NCBI RefSeq assembly: GCF_934202705.1
Contig: NZ_CAKPYE010000012.1
Location: 1 to 53,665 of the forward strand
Direction of reading: 5' to 3'
Length of the DNA: 53,665 nt
Source: an uncultured Limosilactobacillus sp.
GTDB taxonomy: Bacteria > Bacillota > Bacilli > Lactobacillales > Lactobacillaceae
Shown: positions 8,766 through 17,695 of the stretch, one piece after another
How positions within the stretch are numbered: the stretch's first letter is position 1
How the letters are laid out: the number at the start of each line of letters is the position of its first letter
The notes under the pieces: model-generated
Databases searched by the model: none
What the model was told of the DNA's origin: nothing
Seen by the model: the letters and a program-made list of their open reading frames with translations, nothing else
Made by a program: the position numbers and the translations under genes

Positions 8766-9137
8766 CTACTTAACAAAGTTATAAATTGTTTCGCCGTCTT
8801 TCGCGTAATTATACTTTTCACGAACTAATTCCTGCAGATAACTCGGATTATGTAATTTCTTGACTTGTTTTTTTAACTTCTTGTTGGTGGCTTTGCGATT
8901 CGTTAACGTCACATTGGCTTTTGCAGTTTGTTGGTTAACCTTTCCCAACTCACGCTTTGTGCCAATAATTTGAATTGCTAAGATTAGGAAGAATACAATA
9001 AAAACGCCCAAAATAACTTTCGCTCGTCGCATGTGAACACGGTAGCGATACGATTTTTCGCTACTCTGTTCTAACTCACGCTGGCGGGAAAAGGGGGTAT
9101 TTAATTTTGTAATGTTATTTTTTAACCCATTTTTCAT
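8766..9137 (-). CDS. divIC: Septum formation initiator DivIC/FtsB family
   Basis: Small bitopic divisome protein that works with FtsL and DivIB at the septum. It has a basic cytoplasmic N-terminus, one membrane segment at about residues 40-59 (VILGVFIVFFLILAIQIIG), then an extracellular coiled coil (GKVNQQTAKANVTLTNRKAT) and the family ending LVREKYNYAKDGE. 123 residues. GGAG lies 8 nt before the ATG. It follows rqcP after a 200-bp space and precedes yabR, as in B. subtilis. Confidence 0.9.
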   Translation of the reverse strand: MKNGLKNNITKLNTPFSRQRELEQSSEKSYRYRVHMRRAKVILGVFIVFFLILAIQIIGTKRELGKVNQQTAKANVTLTNRKATNKKLKKQVKKLHNPSYLQELVREKYNYAKDGETIYNFVK

Positions 9138-9285
9138 TCCATAATCTCCACTTTACTTATCAGTAACAAAGTGTACTGATCAATCCAACAAAATTTTTAC
9201 AACTTTACTAATAATCCTAGCAGAAAATTCTCTGAATTTCTAGCGTTCGTCATAATAATTTATCTTATCTAAGTGCCTGCAGTCA

Positions 9286-9561
9286 TTAAATTGGTTCGTC
9301 AAAATTTTCAGCATAACTAACATCTAATATTTCGTACATATCTTCGGCTTCCGACTTTTTCGTGGTTTCTAAGATCCGATTAACCTTAACCTGCTCAGTT
9401 TTATTGCCAAACTTAATTGTTAAAATGTCACCTTCCCGAACGTCACTTGATGACTTAGCAACCTTATCGTTCACCATAATTCGTCCTTGATCGGCAATTT
9501 TTTTGGCAATTGTCCGCCGCTTAATTATTCGTGAAACTTTTAAAAATCGATCTAAACGCAT
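9286..9561 (-). CDS. rqcP: S4-domain ribosome quality control factor RqcP (YabO)
   Basis: 91-residue S4 RNA-binding protein. In B. subtilis the homologue (RqcP/YabO) works with RqcH in adding alanine tails to nascent chains on stalled 50S subunits. The S4 fold is clear from MRLDRFLKVSRIIKRRTIAK through GRIMVNDKVAK and VREGDILTI. The reading frame is open 69 nt further upstream into mfd, but I chose the inner ATG because GAGG lies 8 nt before it and the family starts MRLDRFLK. It begins 10 bp after mfd, as in Bacillus. Confidence 0.93.
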   Translation of the reverse strand: MRLDRFLKVSRIIKRRTIAKKIADQGRIMVNDKVAKSSSDVREGDILTIKFGNKTEQVKVNRILETTKKSEAEDMYEILDVSYAENFDEPI

Positions 9562-9571
9562 GTAAATTTCC

Positions 9572-12500
9572 TCATTTCTCTTCTTGATCCGTTTGCTGAC
9601 TCTGAGCAGTCGTCGCCAGCAATTCGACAATTTTTAGTAACTGGTGAAGCCAATCTTGTTGGGTCATTTTTGGTTGAATAATCAGTCGCACCGTTAATGA
9701 ACCATCATCCGCTGTTCCCATCGTAGATTTAAAGCGCGTCTGAGCCACTGCTTGCATCACATCTGCAGCCTTGATGTATCGACTAGCCTGTTTAGTAAAT
9801 TGCAAATTAATATTGTCACATTTTTGCTTAATTCTGCTCAACATTGCCTGGTCTGCGTCCATTTTCAATTCACCAATCAACAGTAAATTAGCTACTGCCG
9901 GACCATATTCACCAAACCGATCAATTAAGTCCCCTTGTAGGTCCAGCAATTCATCTTTACTTTGGGCTTTGCGAATTTGTTTATACAGTTCAATCTTTTG
10001 TCGCTGATCTTCTACATAATCGTTTGGTAAGTACGCTTCGACTGCCACATCAATTTCCGCATTAGTCGTTGTCGGTCGCTGGTGACCCTGCTTTTTCGCC
10101 ACAGCATCCGCCAACATATCTGAATACAGGTCATAACCAACAGAATCGATGAACCCATGTTGCTGCTTACCAAGGAGATTACCAGCGCCACGAATTGCGA
10201 GGTCACGCATTGCAATCTTAAAACCGCTTCCCAGTTCAGTAAAATCCCGAATCGCAGCGAGCCGTTTCTCACCCGGCTCTGTCAACACCTTATTCGGTTG
10301 ATACATAAAGTAAGCGTAAGCGACCCGATTACTGCGACCGATCCGTCCACGAATTTGATATAACTGGGCCAATCCCATCCGATCAGCATTTTCAACAAAC
10401 AACGTATTCACGTTTGGAATATCCACCCCAGTTTCAATAATGGAAGTTGTCACTAGGACATCATACTCACCGCGAATAAAATCATATAAGACCCCTTCCA
10501 ATTGGGCTTCCGTCATCTGACCATGAATGTCTGCTACCCGTGCTTCTGGCACAAGCGTTTCAATTTCATGAACGACGCGTTCAATGTCATTTACCCGATT
10601 ATGCAGGTAATAAACTTGTCCGCCCCGCTTCATTTCCCGCAGGATTCCATCCCGAATTGCCGACCAATTTTGTTCGAGGACATAAGTTTGAATTGGAAAC
10701 CGACCAACTGGTGGTGTTTCGAGCACTGACAAGTCTCGAACCCCCAGCATTGACATATGAAGCGTTCGTGGAATTGGTGTTGCTGTCAACGTTAAAACGT
10801 CAACGTTCGCTTTCAACTGCTTGAGTTTTTCCTTGTGTTTCACTCCAAAGCGTTGTTCTTCATCAACGATTAATAACCCCAAATCTTTAAAATGAACATC
10901 TTTAGACAGGAGCCGGTGGGTCCCGACGACAACATCAATTGAGCCATCAGCTAACCCCTTTTCAATCGTTTTCATTTGTTTGGGAGTACGGAACCGCGAC
11001 ATCATTTCAATCTTAACCGGGAAGCCTTCAAACCGTTCACGCATGGTGTCGTAGTGCTGCTGAGCAAGAATCGTGGTGGGCACCAGAAAGGCGACCTGTT
11101 TGCCGCCTGTGACTGCTTTAAAGATCGCTCGTAAGGCCACCTCTGTTTTGCCGTAGCCAACGTCACCGACCAATAACCGATCCATTGGCTTTGGCTGTTC
11201 CATGTCTGCTTTGACTTCGTTAATACTGCGTAATTGATCTTTCGTTTCCGAATACGGAAATTCGCGATCAAACTTTTCTTGCAGATAGTCATCTTTTGGA
11301 TAGGCAAAGCCTTTGGCTGTCTTACGCTGTGCATAAAGATCCACCAGGTCACCCGCAATATTCTCGATCTTTTGTGCTACCTGACGTTTAGTTTTGGCCC
11401 ATTCATTGCCACCCAATTTGTTAATCCGTGGCTTGGAGGACTCTGACGAAACGTACTTTTGCACTAAATTGAGTTGGGTGACCGGGACAAAAATTTGGGC
11501 ATGGTCACGGTAATCAATCACGATGTAATCCTGGTGAACCCCATCAACCGTCATTGTTTTAATTCCCGCAAAAATACCAATTCCGTGGTTGACGTGGACA
11601 ACATAATCGCCAGGTTTCAGGTCCGTATAATTTTTTATCCGTTCCGCGTTGGCCAGTTTTTGCGCTCGTGGTCGCCGTTTTTTCACCTGCTGAAACATTT
11701 CTGCTTCGGTAATGACTACCAATTGAGCGGCCGGCATGTCAAAGCCATGATTTAAATTAGCAGCCACTAATTGAATCTTATGCAGTTGTAAATCATTCAC
11801 GGCTGTTTCAACTGAATCAATCTGAAACTCCTGAAGGGTTTGGGCAACTTTGCGCCGCCGCTCATCGCTTTTGGTCATGATAATGACCGTTTCTCCTTGA
11901 TCACGAAATCGTTCCAACTCCGTCTTTAATAATTCCATCTGACCAAAGAATTGTTGCATGCTCCGCGCGGTCAATTCAGTAATTTGTTTAAACCGCAGCG
12001 AACCCATGCCTTTTTTAAAGCGAGCTAAAAACATCCCAGACTGCTGGGCATTGATGATCAATTGTTTAGCGTCATTTCCTAGAGTTCCTTGTTGTTGGCG
12101 TTGATGATAACTAATCCGTTCCTGCAACCACTGTTGTTCGTCAGTTGCTAAATTCTGATTGGCCTCTTTGATTCGGGAGAAATCCTCGATAATTAAGCGC
12201 CCATCTACTGGTAAGTAATCAAAAAGACTTGCTGGTTTGGGATAAATAAGATCCGCATACGTCAGCAAACCATTTTCCAAGCTACCAGCTGCTAAACTAG
12301 CTAAGAGCGGTCGAAAGTGGTTTTCAATTTGGCGAGCATCCTGCTCATCAGTTGCTTTGGCATGTAATTTTGCATACTCATTCTTTAATAATTCCTGGAC
12401 CTGTGGCAGTTGTTGCGGATCAATTATTAAATCCGTTGCCGGCAACACGGTGACTGATTGAATGTTTTTGATACTCCGCTGACTGTTAGCTTCGAAATAT

Positions 12501-13108
12501 CTTAATGAATCAACTTCCGTATCAAAGAGGTCAATCCGAACTGGGTTGCTAGTATTGAGTGCATAGATATCAATGATTGATCCGCGAATTGCGAAATCAC
12601 CTGGTGCCATCACCATTTTTTGCCGTTGATAGCCCATCCTGGTCAGCTGCCTAACTGCTGCTTGTGGATCTAAATCGTCGCCAACCTTCACCATTAATCG
12701 TGCTTGGGCAAAAATCTGGGGTGCTACTAAGGGGCGTCGCAATCCCCCCGTTGCAGTCACAATTACTGCAGACTTTTTTTGCAGCAGCGCATTTAACGCT
12801 TGAACCCGTTGCAAACGAAAATCGGGGGAACTGGTGGCGATCTCCATCGCTAGTGACTCTTCAACCGGAAATTGATAGACCGCTGTTTCTGGTAGGAGGT
12901 TTTCCAAGTCCGTTGCGAGTGCTTGCATATGAAATAGACTATCTGTGACGACCACTAGCGGTTGATCGCTTTGCTGTTGTAATGCTGCCAACAACGTTGT
13001 TTCTGCCGAACCGCTCAACCCCGTTACTAACTGTCGACCGCCAGCCTGAAAACCAGCTTGAATCTGTTTGAATTGGGACGTCTTTTCAACCAATTCTTCA
13101 ATTTGCAA
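9572..13108 (-). CDS. mfd: Transcription-repair coupling factor
   Basis: DNA translocase that removes RNA polymerase stalled at lesions and recruits UvrA. Domains in order: UvrB-like N-terminal module, the RNA polymerase interaction domain around residues 480-550 (LKPGDYVVHVNHGIGIF), the RecG-like motor with Walker A LLVGDVGYGKTEV and the DEEQ box of VDEEQRFG, the TRG region, and the C-terminal UvrA-interacting domain. 1178 residues, normal. The start is TTG, with GGAGG 7 nt upstream and no better ATG. It follows pth by 23 bp. Confidence 0.98.
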   Translation of the reverse strand: MQIEELVEKTSQFKQIQAGFQAGGRQLVTGLSGSAETTLLAALQQQSDQPLVVVTDSLFHMQALATDLENLLPETAVYQFPVEESLAMEIATSSPDFRLQRVQALNALLQKKSAVIVTATGGLRRPLVAPQIFAQARLMVKVGDDLDPQAAVRQLTRMGYQRQKMVMAPGDFAIRGSIIDIYALNTSNPVRIDLFDTEVDSLRYFEANSQRSIKNIQSVTVLPATDLIIDPQQLPQVQELLKNEYAKLHAKATDEQDARQIENHFRPLLASLAAGSLENGLLTYADLIYPKPASLFDYLPVDGRLIIEDFSRIKEANQNLATDEQQWLQERISYHQRQQQGTLGNDAKQLIINAQQSGMFLARFKKGMGSLRFKQITELTARSMQQFFGQMELLKTELERFRDQGETVIIMTKSDERRRKVAQTLQEFQIDSVETAVNDLQLHKIQLVAANLNHGFDMPAAQLVVITEAEMFQQVKKRRPRAQKLANAERIKNYTDLKPGDYVVHVNHGIGIFAGIKTMTVDGVHQDYIVIDYRDHAQIFVPVTQLNLVQKYVSSESSKPRINKLGGNEWAKTKRQVAQKIENIAGDLVDLYAQRKTAKGFAYPKDDYLQEKFDREFPYSETKDQLRSINEVKADMEQPKPMDRLLVGDVGYGKTEVALRAIFKAVTGGKQVAFLVPTTILAQQHYDTMRERFEGFPVKIEMMSRFRTPKQMKTIEKGLADGSIDVVVGTHRLLSKDVHFKDLGLLIVDEEQRFGVKHKEKLKQLKANVDVLTLTATPIPRTLHMSMLGVRDLSVLETPPVGRFPIQTYVLEQNWSAIRDGILREMKRGGQVYYLHNRVNDIERVVHEIETLVPEARVADIHGQMTEAQLEGVLYDFIRGEYDVLVTTSIIETGVDIPNVNTLFVENADRMGLAQLYQIRGRIGRSNRVAYAYFMYQPNKVLTEPGEKRLAAIRDFTELGSGFKIAMRDLAIRGAGNLLGKQQHGFIDSVGYDLYSDMLADAVAKKQGHQRPTTTNAEIDVAVEAYLPNDYVEDQRQKIELYKQIRKAQSKDELLDLQGDLIDRFGEYGPAVANLLLIGELKMDADQAMLSRIKQKCDNINLQFTKQASRYIKAADVMQAVAQTRFKSTMGTADDGSLTVRLIIQPKMTQQDWLHQLLKIVELLATTAQSQQTDQEEK

Positions 13109-13131
13109 GTTGCTTCCTCCTTTGCGATTAA

Positions 13132-13695
13132 TTAGTTATAATCATTCATTAATTCTGCAAAGTTTTCGCCATGAATCCAATCTTCTAAAGCATGCTCCGC
13201 CGTTACTACAGCTTCATCAAAATGCGGCCGTTCTTCTTGGCTAAACTTGCCCAACACGTGACTCACCACTGTCCCGTGAGCAGGATGATCAATTCCCAGC
13301 TTAACCCGGTTAAACTGATCAGTACCAATGTAATGAATAATACTCTTCAAACCATTATGACCGCCTGATTTACCATGGGTCTTGAGCCGAACTTTACCAA
13401 CTGGCATATCTAAATCATCATTGACCACCACCATGTCTGGCAAATCGATATCGTAATAGCTCATTAAAGGCTTGACGGCCCGTCCCGAATCATTCATGAA
13501 CGTTGTCGGCTTGACTAACAACACTTTTTCACCATCAATCACCCCTGAAGCGATGACCGCCTCAATCTGCTTGGCATGTTTAAATGATCCTAAATGATAA
13601 TCGCGTGCTAGTTGTTCGACCACCATAAAACCTGTGTTATGGCGGGTTTCGTCATAACGAGTGCCCACATTACCAAGCCCAACAATCATTTTCAT
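13132..13695 (-). CDS. pth: Peptidyl-tRNA hydrolase
   Basis: Releases peptides from peptidyl-tRNA that dropped off the ribosome. The catalytic H19 lies in YDETRHNTGF, with VVNDDLDMPVGKVRL and GGHNGLKSI downstream. 187 residues, normal. AGGAG stands 8 nt before the first ATG; a second ATG is two codons in. It heads the pth-mfd-rqcP-divIC cluster and is transcribed from a promoter in the space shared with the CBS-domain gene; its leader contains a terminator-like hairpin. Confidence 0.97.
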   Translation of the reverse strand: MKMIVGLGNVGTRYDETRHNTGFMVVEQLARDYHLGSFKHAKQIEAVIASGVIDGEKVLLVKPTTFMNDSGRAVKPLMSYYDIDLPDMVVVNDDLDMPVGKVRLKTHGKSGGHNGLKSIIHYIGTDQFNRVKLGIDHPAHGTVVSHVLGKFSQEERPHFDEAVVTAEHALEDWIHGENFAELMNDYN

Positions 13696-13717
13696 TTTAA
13701 AATCTCCTTTAAACTAC

Positions 13718-13774
13718 AAAAAGGCCGCGCTGGGGCAACTTGCCCCTTGCCCAGCTTTGACTAATTCTATTATA
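13718..13774 (-). promoter_or_regulatory. pth promoter and leader hairpin
   Basis: Minus-strand -10 TATAAT is at 13774-13769 with a poor -35. About 7 nt from the expected start of transcription lies a 9-bp GC-rich stem (GCTGGGCAA at 13755-13747 with 13738-13729, one bulge), then GCGGCC and five Ts (13722-13718). The structure resembles an intrinsic terminator but lies upstream of pth with no minus-strand gene before it, so it would act as a leader attenuator or stability element. Confidence 0.5.
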
Positions 13775-13832
13775 CCGTACGTTGGCTAAATACAAAATTT
13801 TCTACTTGCTTTCTCATGATTTTTTAATTTTA

Positions 13833-13841
13833 TGGTATGAT
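13833..13841 (+). promoter_or_regulatory. Predicted extended -10 promoter of the CBS-ACT gene
   Basis: TGGTATGAT (13833-13841) is a good extended -10 about 35 bp before the start codon. No good -35 is seen. Confidence 0.45.
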
Positions 13842-13876
13842 GAGGGTAAATACAAACGAATAATGGAGTTTTAATT

Positions 13877-14518
13877 ATGATTTTTAATTCACTCATCAAA
13901 CCACAAAAGGAGCTAACCACGCTGACCGAAAACGTAACCCTTGCAGAAGCTCTCAAGGTTTTGGAGGATTCTGGTTACCGATGCGTACCAGTTTTAGACC
14001 CTTCTAAACAAATGTTCCGTGGTAATATTTACAAAATGCACATTTACCGTCATAAATCACGGGGCGGGGATATGAACCTCCCAGTGACCGCGTTACTAAA
14101 AAATTCAACGAAATTTATTTCAATTAACGCTGACTTTTACAAAGTCTTTTTTACCATCCGCGACCTTCCCTATATCACTGTTTTAGATAGCAATAATCAT
14201 TTCTATGGGATTCTGACCCATAACAGCCTTTTAAAATTACTGGCCGAAGCGTGGAACGTTAATAATGGACGGTACGTTTTGAATGTCCATCTCTCTGATG
14301 AACGTGGCGAACTCGCACAAACTACGAAGGAAATCACCCGCTTCTGTCGAATTGTCAACGTCATTTCGCTAGACCCAGATGGTCAAGACGGCAAACAAGT
14401 ATTGTTTACCCTCCCTGAAGAAGTTGACCAGGAAAGAGTTGACAAAATTGTTAAGCGCCTTCAGAAAAAGGGCTTTACCGTGACTGAAGTCGAAGATCTC
14501 CATCAAAATAATTTTTAA
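13877..14518 (+). CDS. cbpA: CBS-pair and ACT domain protein, candidate c-di-AMP receptor
   Basis: The N-terminal ~135 residues look like a CBS pair (TLAEALKVLEDSGYRCVPVLD and a second unit ending FYGILTHNSLLKLL). The C-terminal ~70 residues look like an ACT module (YVLNVHLSDERGELAQTTKE, then GFTVTEVEDL). This is the CBS-ACT layout of the Listeria c-di-AMP-binding protein CbpA; the shorter CbpB/DarB type has no ACT part. Ligand binding is inferred from the family, and partners are unknown. GGAG lies 8 nt before the ATG. It is a single gene divergent from pth and ends near large palindromes. Confidence 0.7.
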   Translation: MIFNSLIKPQKELTTLTENVTLAEALKVLEDSGYRCVPVLDPSKQMFRGNIYKMHIYRHKSRGGDMNLPVTALLKNSTKFISINADFYKVFFTIRDLPYITVLDSNNHFYGILTHNSLLKLLAEAWNVNNGRYVLNVHLSDERGELAQTTKEITRFCRIVNVISLDPDGQDGKQVLFTLPEEVDQERVDKIVKRLQKKGFTVTEVEDLHQNNF

Positions 14519-14520
14519 AA

Positions 14521-14605
14521 GGCGGTTTACGACTTCGTTTTCATACCGCCGCGAGCATAAATCGGGCTGTAGAGTTTGGCTTTGCCGAGTTCTACAGCCC
14601 GATTT
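14521..14605. terminator. Double hairpin between convergent genes
   Basis: Two palindromes lie side by side: GGCGGT (14521-14526) with ACCGCC (14545-14550), and a perfect 15-bp stem AAATCGGGCTGTAGA (14559-14573) with 14591-14605, whose loop holds a further TTGGC/GCCGA pair. On the minus strand the first hairpin is followed by TTTT, so it can end the transporter transcript. The plus-strand T-tract is weak. Probably a bidirectional terminator. Confidence 0.6.
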
Positions 14606-14649
14606 GTATACCGCGTTTTCCAGATTTGAAATTAGCAAATGTCCTGGTT

Positions 14650-16131
14650 TCACATTTCCGTTTGTTTAATTTTCAAATGATGTTGCCAACCCAACGGAAT
14701 CACAATTATTAGTGAAACCACAATCAGTACCACAGCAGCCCAGATAATATCACGATAGCCCTGGTAAAGAATTCTCCTCATCAGCGGTAGCAAATGCTGT
14801 GGCAAATCCACCGCTGTTTTGGCATTTGATAATTGGTTCAACATCCGCAAACTAATTCCAGGATGATCTTTGACCCCGATGAAGAGTTGACGATTTAAAA
14901 TTACTCCATAGACTGCGGACATTAAAGTTTGACTTAAAATCCGGAGTAAATACCCCAGTGAAGTCGCAATTGGCACATCTCTTAGTTCAGCGTCAGTCTG
15001 GACATTAATTTGTAAGATGTTGAAAACTAATCCCACGCCAAATCCTTCAAACGCGCCCATCGCTAAAATCAACCAGAATGGTGAGGACTGTCCACCAATC
15101 ATAATTCCAAGGTAAGCAATGAAAATTGCTGTCGCCCCGCATGTCACAATCCAATACTTCCCCCACCGATCTTGTAAAACTGGTACTAGTTCTGAACCAA
15201 TAAAGTTCGTCACGGCTCCAGGAATTTGGGTCATCCCACCGAGTAGGGCACTCAATCCAAGAATTCCTTGCGCCCACATAGGAATATACGTAATAAAAGC
15301 AATAAATGATCCCCAAATAATGACAAATAATAGAAAGTCAATTACCAGTTCACGGTTTTTAAATAAGCGGCTTGGGATAATTGGGTCTTCAGCAACTGTG
15401 TCTACCCTCATCATCCAAATTAACAATGCTAGCCCACCAACAATTAAGCCAGTAATTATCCATGGTGAAACCGCTCCTAACAGCTGCACTGCCACCAGAA
15501 TCATTACTAAGCTGATCACCAGTAAGGTGGCTCCTAAGTAGTCAACTGCCTTCCCAGCAGCCTGCTTAGAAACATTTTTATAGAATAAGGCAACGATTGT
15601 GATCGCTAACAACGCAATCGGCACATTCACATAAAACACCCAATGCCAGCTCAAAGCGTCAACAATCCAACCACCTAAGAGTGGTCCAATGATTGATGCC
15701 GTCCCAAAACAAGCACTAGCAATGCCCAGAACTTGTGCACGTTGGTGTAAATTTTCGTATAACTCTGCGAAGACGATAAAGGGAATGGTATTCATTCCAC
15801 CGGCCCCAATGCCCATGAATGTCCGAGCAATGATGAACCATAAAATATTTGGAGCGAGCCCTTGAAAAACTGCGCCAATTAAAAATAACGTCGTGGCTGT
15901 GATGTATGCTTGCTTATTCCCCTTATGTTCACCGAACTTACTCCAAAGGGGAGTTGCCACTGCCATTCCTAACAAAAAAGTTGCAATGATCCAGCCCATA
16001 TATTGTAAGCCGTGTAAATCACTCGTAATGGCTGGCAGCGCTGTGTTTACAATCGTTCCATCCATTCCGGCCATAATGTTTGACAACAAGAGGGCCCCAG
16101 TCACAATTGTTCGTCGCTGATGCTGTTCCAA
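14650..16131 (-). CDS. MFS drug exporter, DHA2 (14-TM) family
   Basis: Predicted proton-driven exporter of the EmrB/QacA group. The N-terminus LLLSNIMAGMDGTIVNTALP carries the DHA2 motif with a membrane-embedded D, and motif C-like GPLLGGWIVD follows in TM5. About 14 hydrophobic segments fill 493 residues. The start is TTG with AGGAGG 7 nt upstream. It lies downstream of acpS-alr-mazF after a weak hairpin, so some readthrough is possible. The substrate cannot be told from sequence. Confidence 0.85.
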   Translation of the reverse strand: MEQHQRRTIVTGALLLSNIMAGMDGTIVNTALPAITSDLHGLQYMGWIIATFLLGMAVATPLWSKFGEHKGNKQAYITATTLFLIGAVFQGLAPNILWFIIARTFMGIGAGGMNTIPFIVFAELYENLHQRAQVLGIASACFGTASIIGPLLGGWIVDALSWHWVFYVNVPIALLAITIVALFYKNVSKQAAGKAVDYLGATLLVISLVMILVAVQLLGAVSPWIITGLIVGGLALLIWMMRVDTVAEDPIIPSRLFKNRELVIDFLLFVIIWGSFIAFITYIPMWAQGILGLSALLGGMTQIPGAVTNFIGSELVPVLQDRWGKYWIVTCGATAIFIAYLGIMIGGQSSPFWLILAMGAFEGFGVGLVFNILQINVQTDAELRDVPIATSLGYLLRILSQTLMSAVYGVILNRQLFIGVKDHPGISLRMLNQLSNAKTAVDLPQHLLPLMRRILYQGYRDIIWAAVVLIVVSLIIVIPLGWQHHLKIKQTEM

Positions 16132-16151
16132 AATCCTTCCTCCTTGAAAAG

Positions 16152-16190
16152 CGGCCCCTAGTCGTCACCAATGGCGAAAACTAGAGACCG
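16152..16190 (-). terminator. Weak hairpin after mazF
   Basis: An imperfect stem (16152-16162 with 16180-16190) containing an inner CGCCA/TGACG pairing, followed on the minus strand by CTTTTC. The short U-tract suggests partial termination before the DHA2 exporter gene. Confidence 0.45.
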
Positions 16191-16201
16191 TTATTTAATA
16201 A

Positions 16202-16552
16202 TTAATTTAGCCCTAAACTAATCCGTAGTGCGTGATCCACCGCACTCATCATCGAATGGTTCAGCTGACCAATTTGATCAGCCAACCGCTGTTTATCAAT
16301 CGTTCGAATTTGCTCTAATAGGATCATCGAGTCGCGTTTAATCCCCTTCACAACCTGCTTAATTGGGACATGCGTTGGTAGCTGGTGTTTCTGCAATTGT
16401 GCAGTAATTGGCGCCACAATCACCGTTGGACTATGTCGATTGCCAACATCATTTTGAATAATCACTACCGGACGAAAACCGCCCTGCTCTGACCCCACTA
16501 CTGGTGACAGTCGTGCATAGTAAATCGTTCCACGCTCGATTTGTGGCCTCAC
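16202..16552 (-). CDS. mazF: MazF/PemK-type endoribonuclease toxin
   Basis: 116 residues. MazF fold signatures are the opening RGTIYYARLSPVVGSEQGG, the central RPVVIIQND and NRHSPTVIVAPIT, and the late LLEQIRTIDKQRL. Family members cut mRNA at short specific sequences; specificity here is unknown. The start is GTG with GAGGAG 9 nt upstream. It follows alr by 15 bp, the place of the B. subtilis alr-ndoAI-ndoA locus, but there is no room for an antitoxin gene between alr and the toxin. It could be neutralised by an antitoxin elsewhere or be weakly toxic. Confidence 0.9.
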   Translation of the reverse strand: MRPQIERGTIYYARLSPVVGSEQGGFRPVVIIQNDVGNRHSPTVIVAPITAQLQKHQLPTHVPIKQVVKGIKRDSMILLEQIRTIDKQRLADQIGQLNHSMMSAVDHALRISLGLN

Positions 16553-16567
16553 AAACGTTCACTCCTC

Positions 16568-17695
16568 TTACTGGCAATCCAAATACCGCCGATGGAGACG
16601 GTCACCAAAACCGGTTAAAACTTCATAATTAATTGTTCCCAATTGATCAGCTAAATCAGTTGCTGTGATTTTTTGATTTCCAGACCGTCCTAACAGCACC
16701 GCTTCAGTTCCCACCGGCATTTCGTGAGGGAGGCGGACCATCATTTGGTCCATACAAATCCGCCCGAGAATGTCACAAACTTGTCCATCAATTAAAACGT
16801 GATAGCCAGTTAAGCCTCGACGGTAACCATCAGCATAACCCACAGGCAAGGTTGCAACCCATTCATCTTGTTGGGCTGTGTAAGTGGCACCATAACTAAC
16901 GGACTCACCCTGGTGCAATTCTTTAACAAATGTGGCATGGGTAACTAACGATGTCACTGGTTGCAAATCGAAAGTTGGCGTTAAGTCGTGGCCAGATGGA
17001 TTACACCCATATAGTGAAATCCCCATCCGCACTGTGTTACTTTCGATGTCTTTTTGGTGCCAGAGCCCAGTTGCTGAATTGGCCATATGAACATAACGTG
17101 GTCGTTCATCAACAACCGTTAAAAATTCTTTCCACTTTGCGAGTTGTCGATCAAAGTAAGCATGATCGGCGCTATCTGCTGTTGCAAAGTGCGTAAAGAT
17201 CCCTTCAAAGTCGAATTCCGGTGCTTTAAGCAGTTCAATCGCTTGCTTAAATTGCGCTACATCCTGGAAGCCAATTCGACCCATTCCGGTATCTAATCCT
17301 AAATGAACCTTGAGTGGCTGCTGGACATGGTTAGTTTTCGCCACCTGCTGATACTGTTTTAACCAGTCGACTGAGCCGACCGTTAACGAAATATTATTTT
17401 CAGCTGCTAATGGCGCATATTGAACTGGGGTAATCCCTAAGACCAAAACGGTTTCCTGTAAACCTTGGTCGCGCAGTGTGATCCCTTCATCTAGTAAAGC
17501 CACACAAAAGCCTGCAACCCCTTCTTCAGAAAGGACGCGTGCTACTTGAGGCATTCCATTACCATACGCATCAGCCTTAACGACCCCGAAAATATGACTG
17601 CCAGCTGGTAATGCATCCTTTTGGGCACGAATATTATGACGTAATGCACCAAGGTTGACTACCACATCTGTATTTCGTAAACGAGCGCTATTCAT
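16568..17695 (-). CDS. alr: Alanine racemase
   Basis: PLP enzyme making D-alanine for peptidoglycan and teichoic acids. The PLP lysine is K40 in FGVVKADAYGNG, and the second catalytic region is VSYGATYTAQ with LPVGYADGYRRG following. 375 residues, normal. The ATG overlaps the acpS stop by 8 nt, with GGAG about 10 nt upstream. Its product feeds the D-Ala-D-Ala used by MurF, also encoded nearby. Confidence 0.97.
   Translation of the reverse strand: MNSARLRNTDVVVNLGALRHNIRAQKDALPAGSHIFGVVKADAYGNGMPQVARVLSEEGVAGFCVALLDEGITLRDQGLQETVLVLGITPVQYAPLAAENNISLTVGSVDWLKQYQQVAKTNHVQQPLKVHLGLDTGMGRIGFQDVAQFKQAIELLKAPEFDFEGIFTHFATADSADHAYFDRQLAKWKEFLTVVDERPRYVHMANSATGLWHQKDIESNTVRMGISLYGCNPSGHDLTPTFDLQPVTSLVTHATFVKELHQGESVSYGATYTAQQDEWVATLPVGYADGYRRGLTGYHVLIDGQVCDILGRICMDQMMVRLPHEMPVGTEAVLLGRSGNQKITATDLADQLGTINYEVLTGFGDRLHRRYLDCQ

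Noticed and set aside
9138..9285. Imperfect AGAAATTC/GAATTTTCT palindrome between rqcP and divIC as a terminator
   Set aside because: The stem has a bulge and no U-tract after it; I cannot support a terminator or a promoter in this space.
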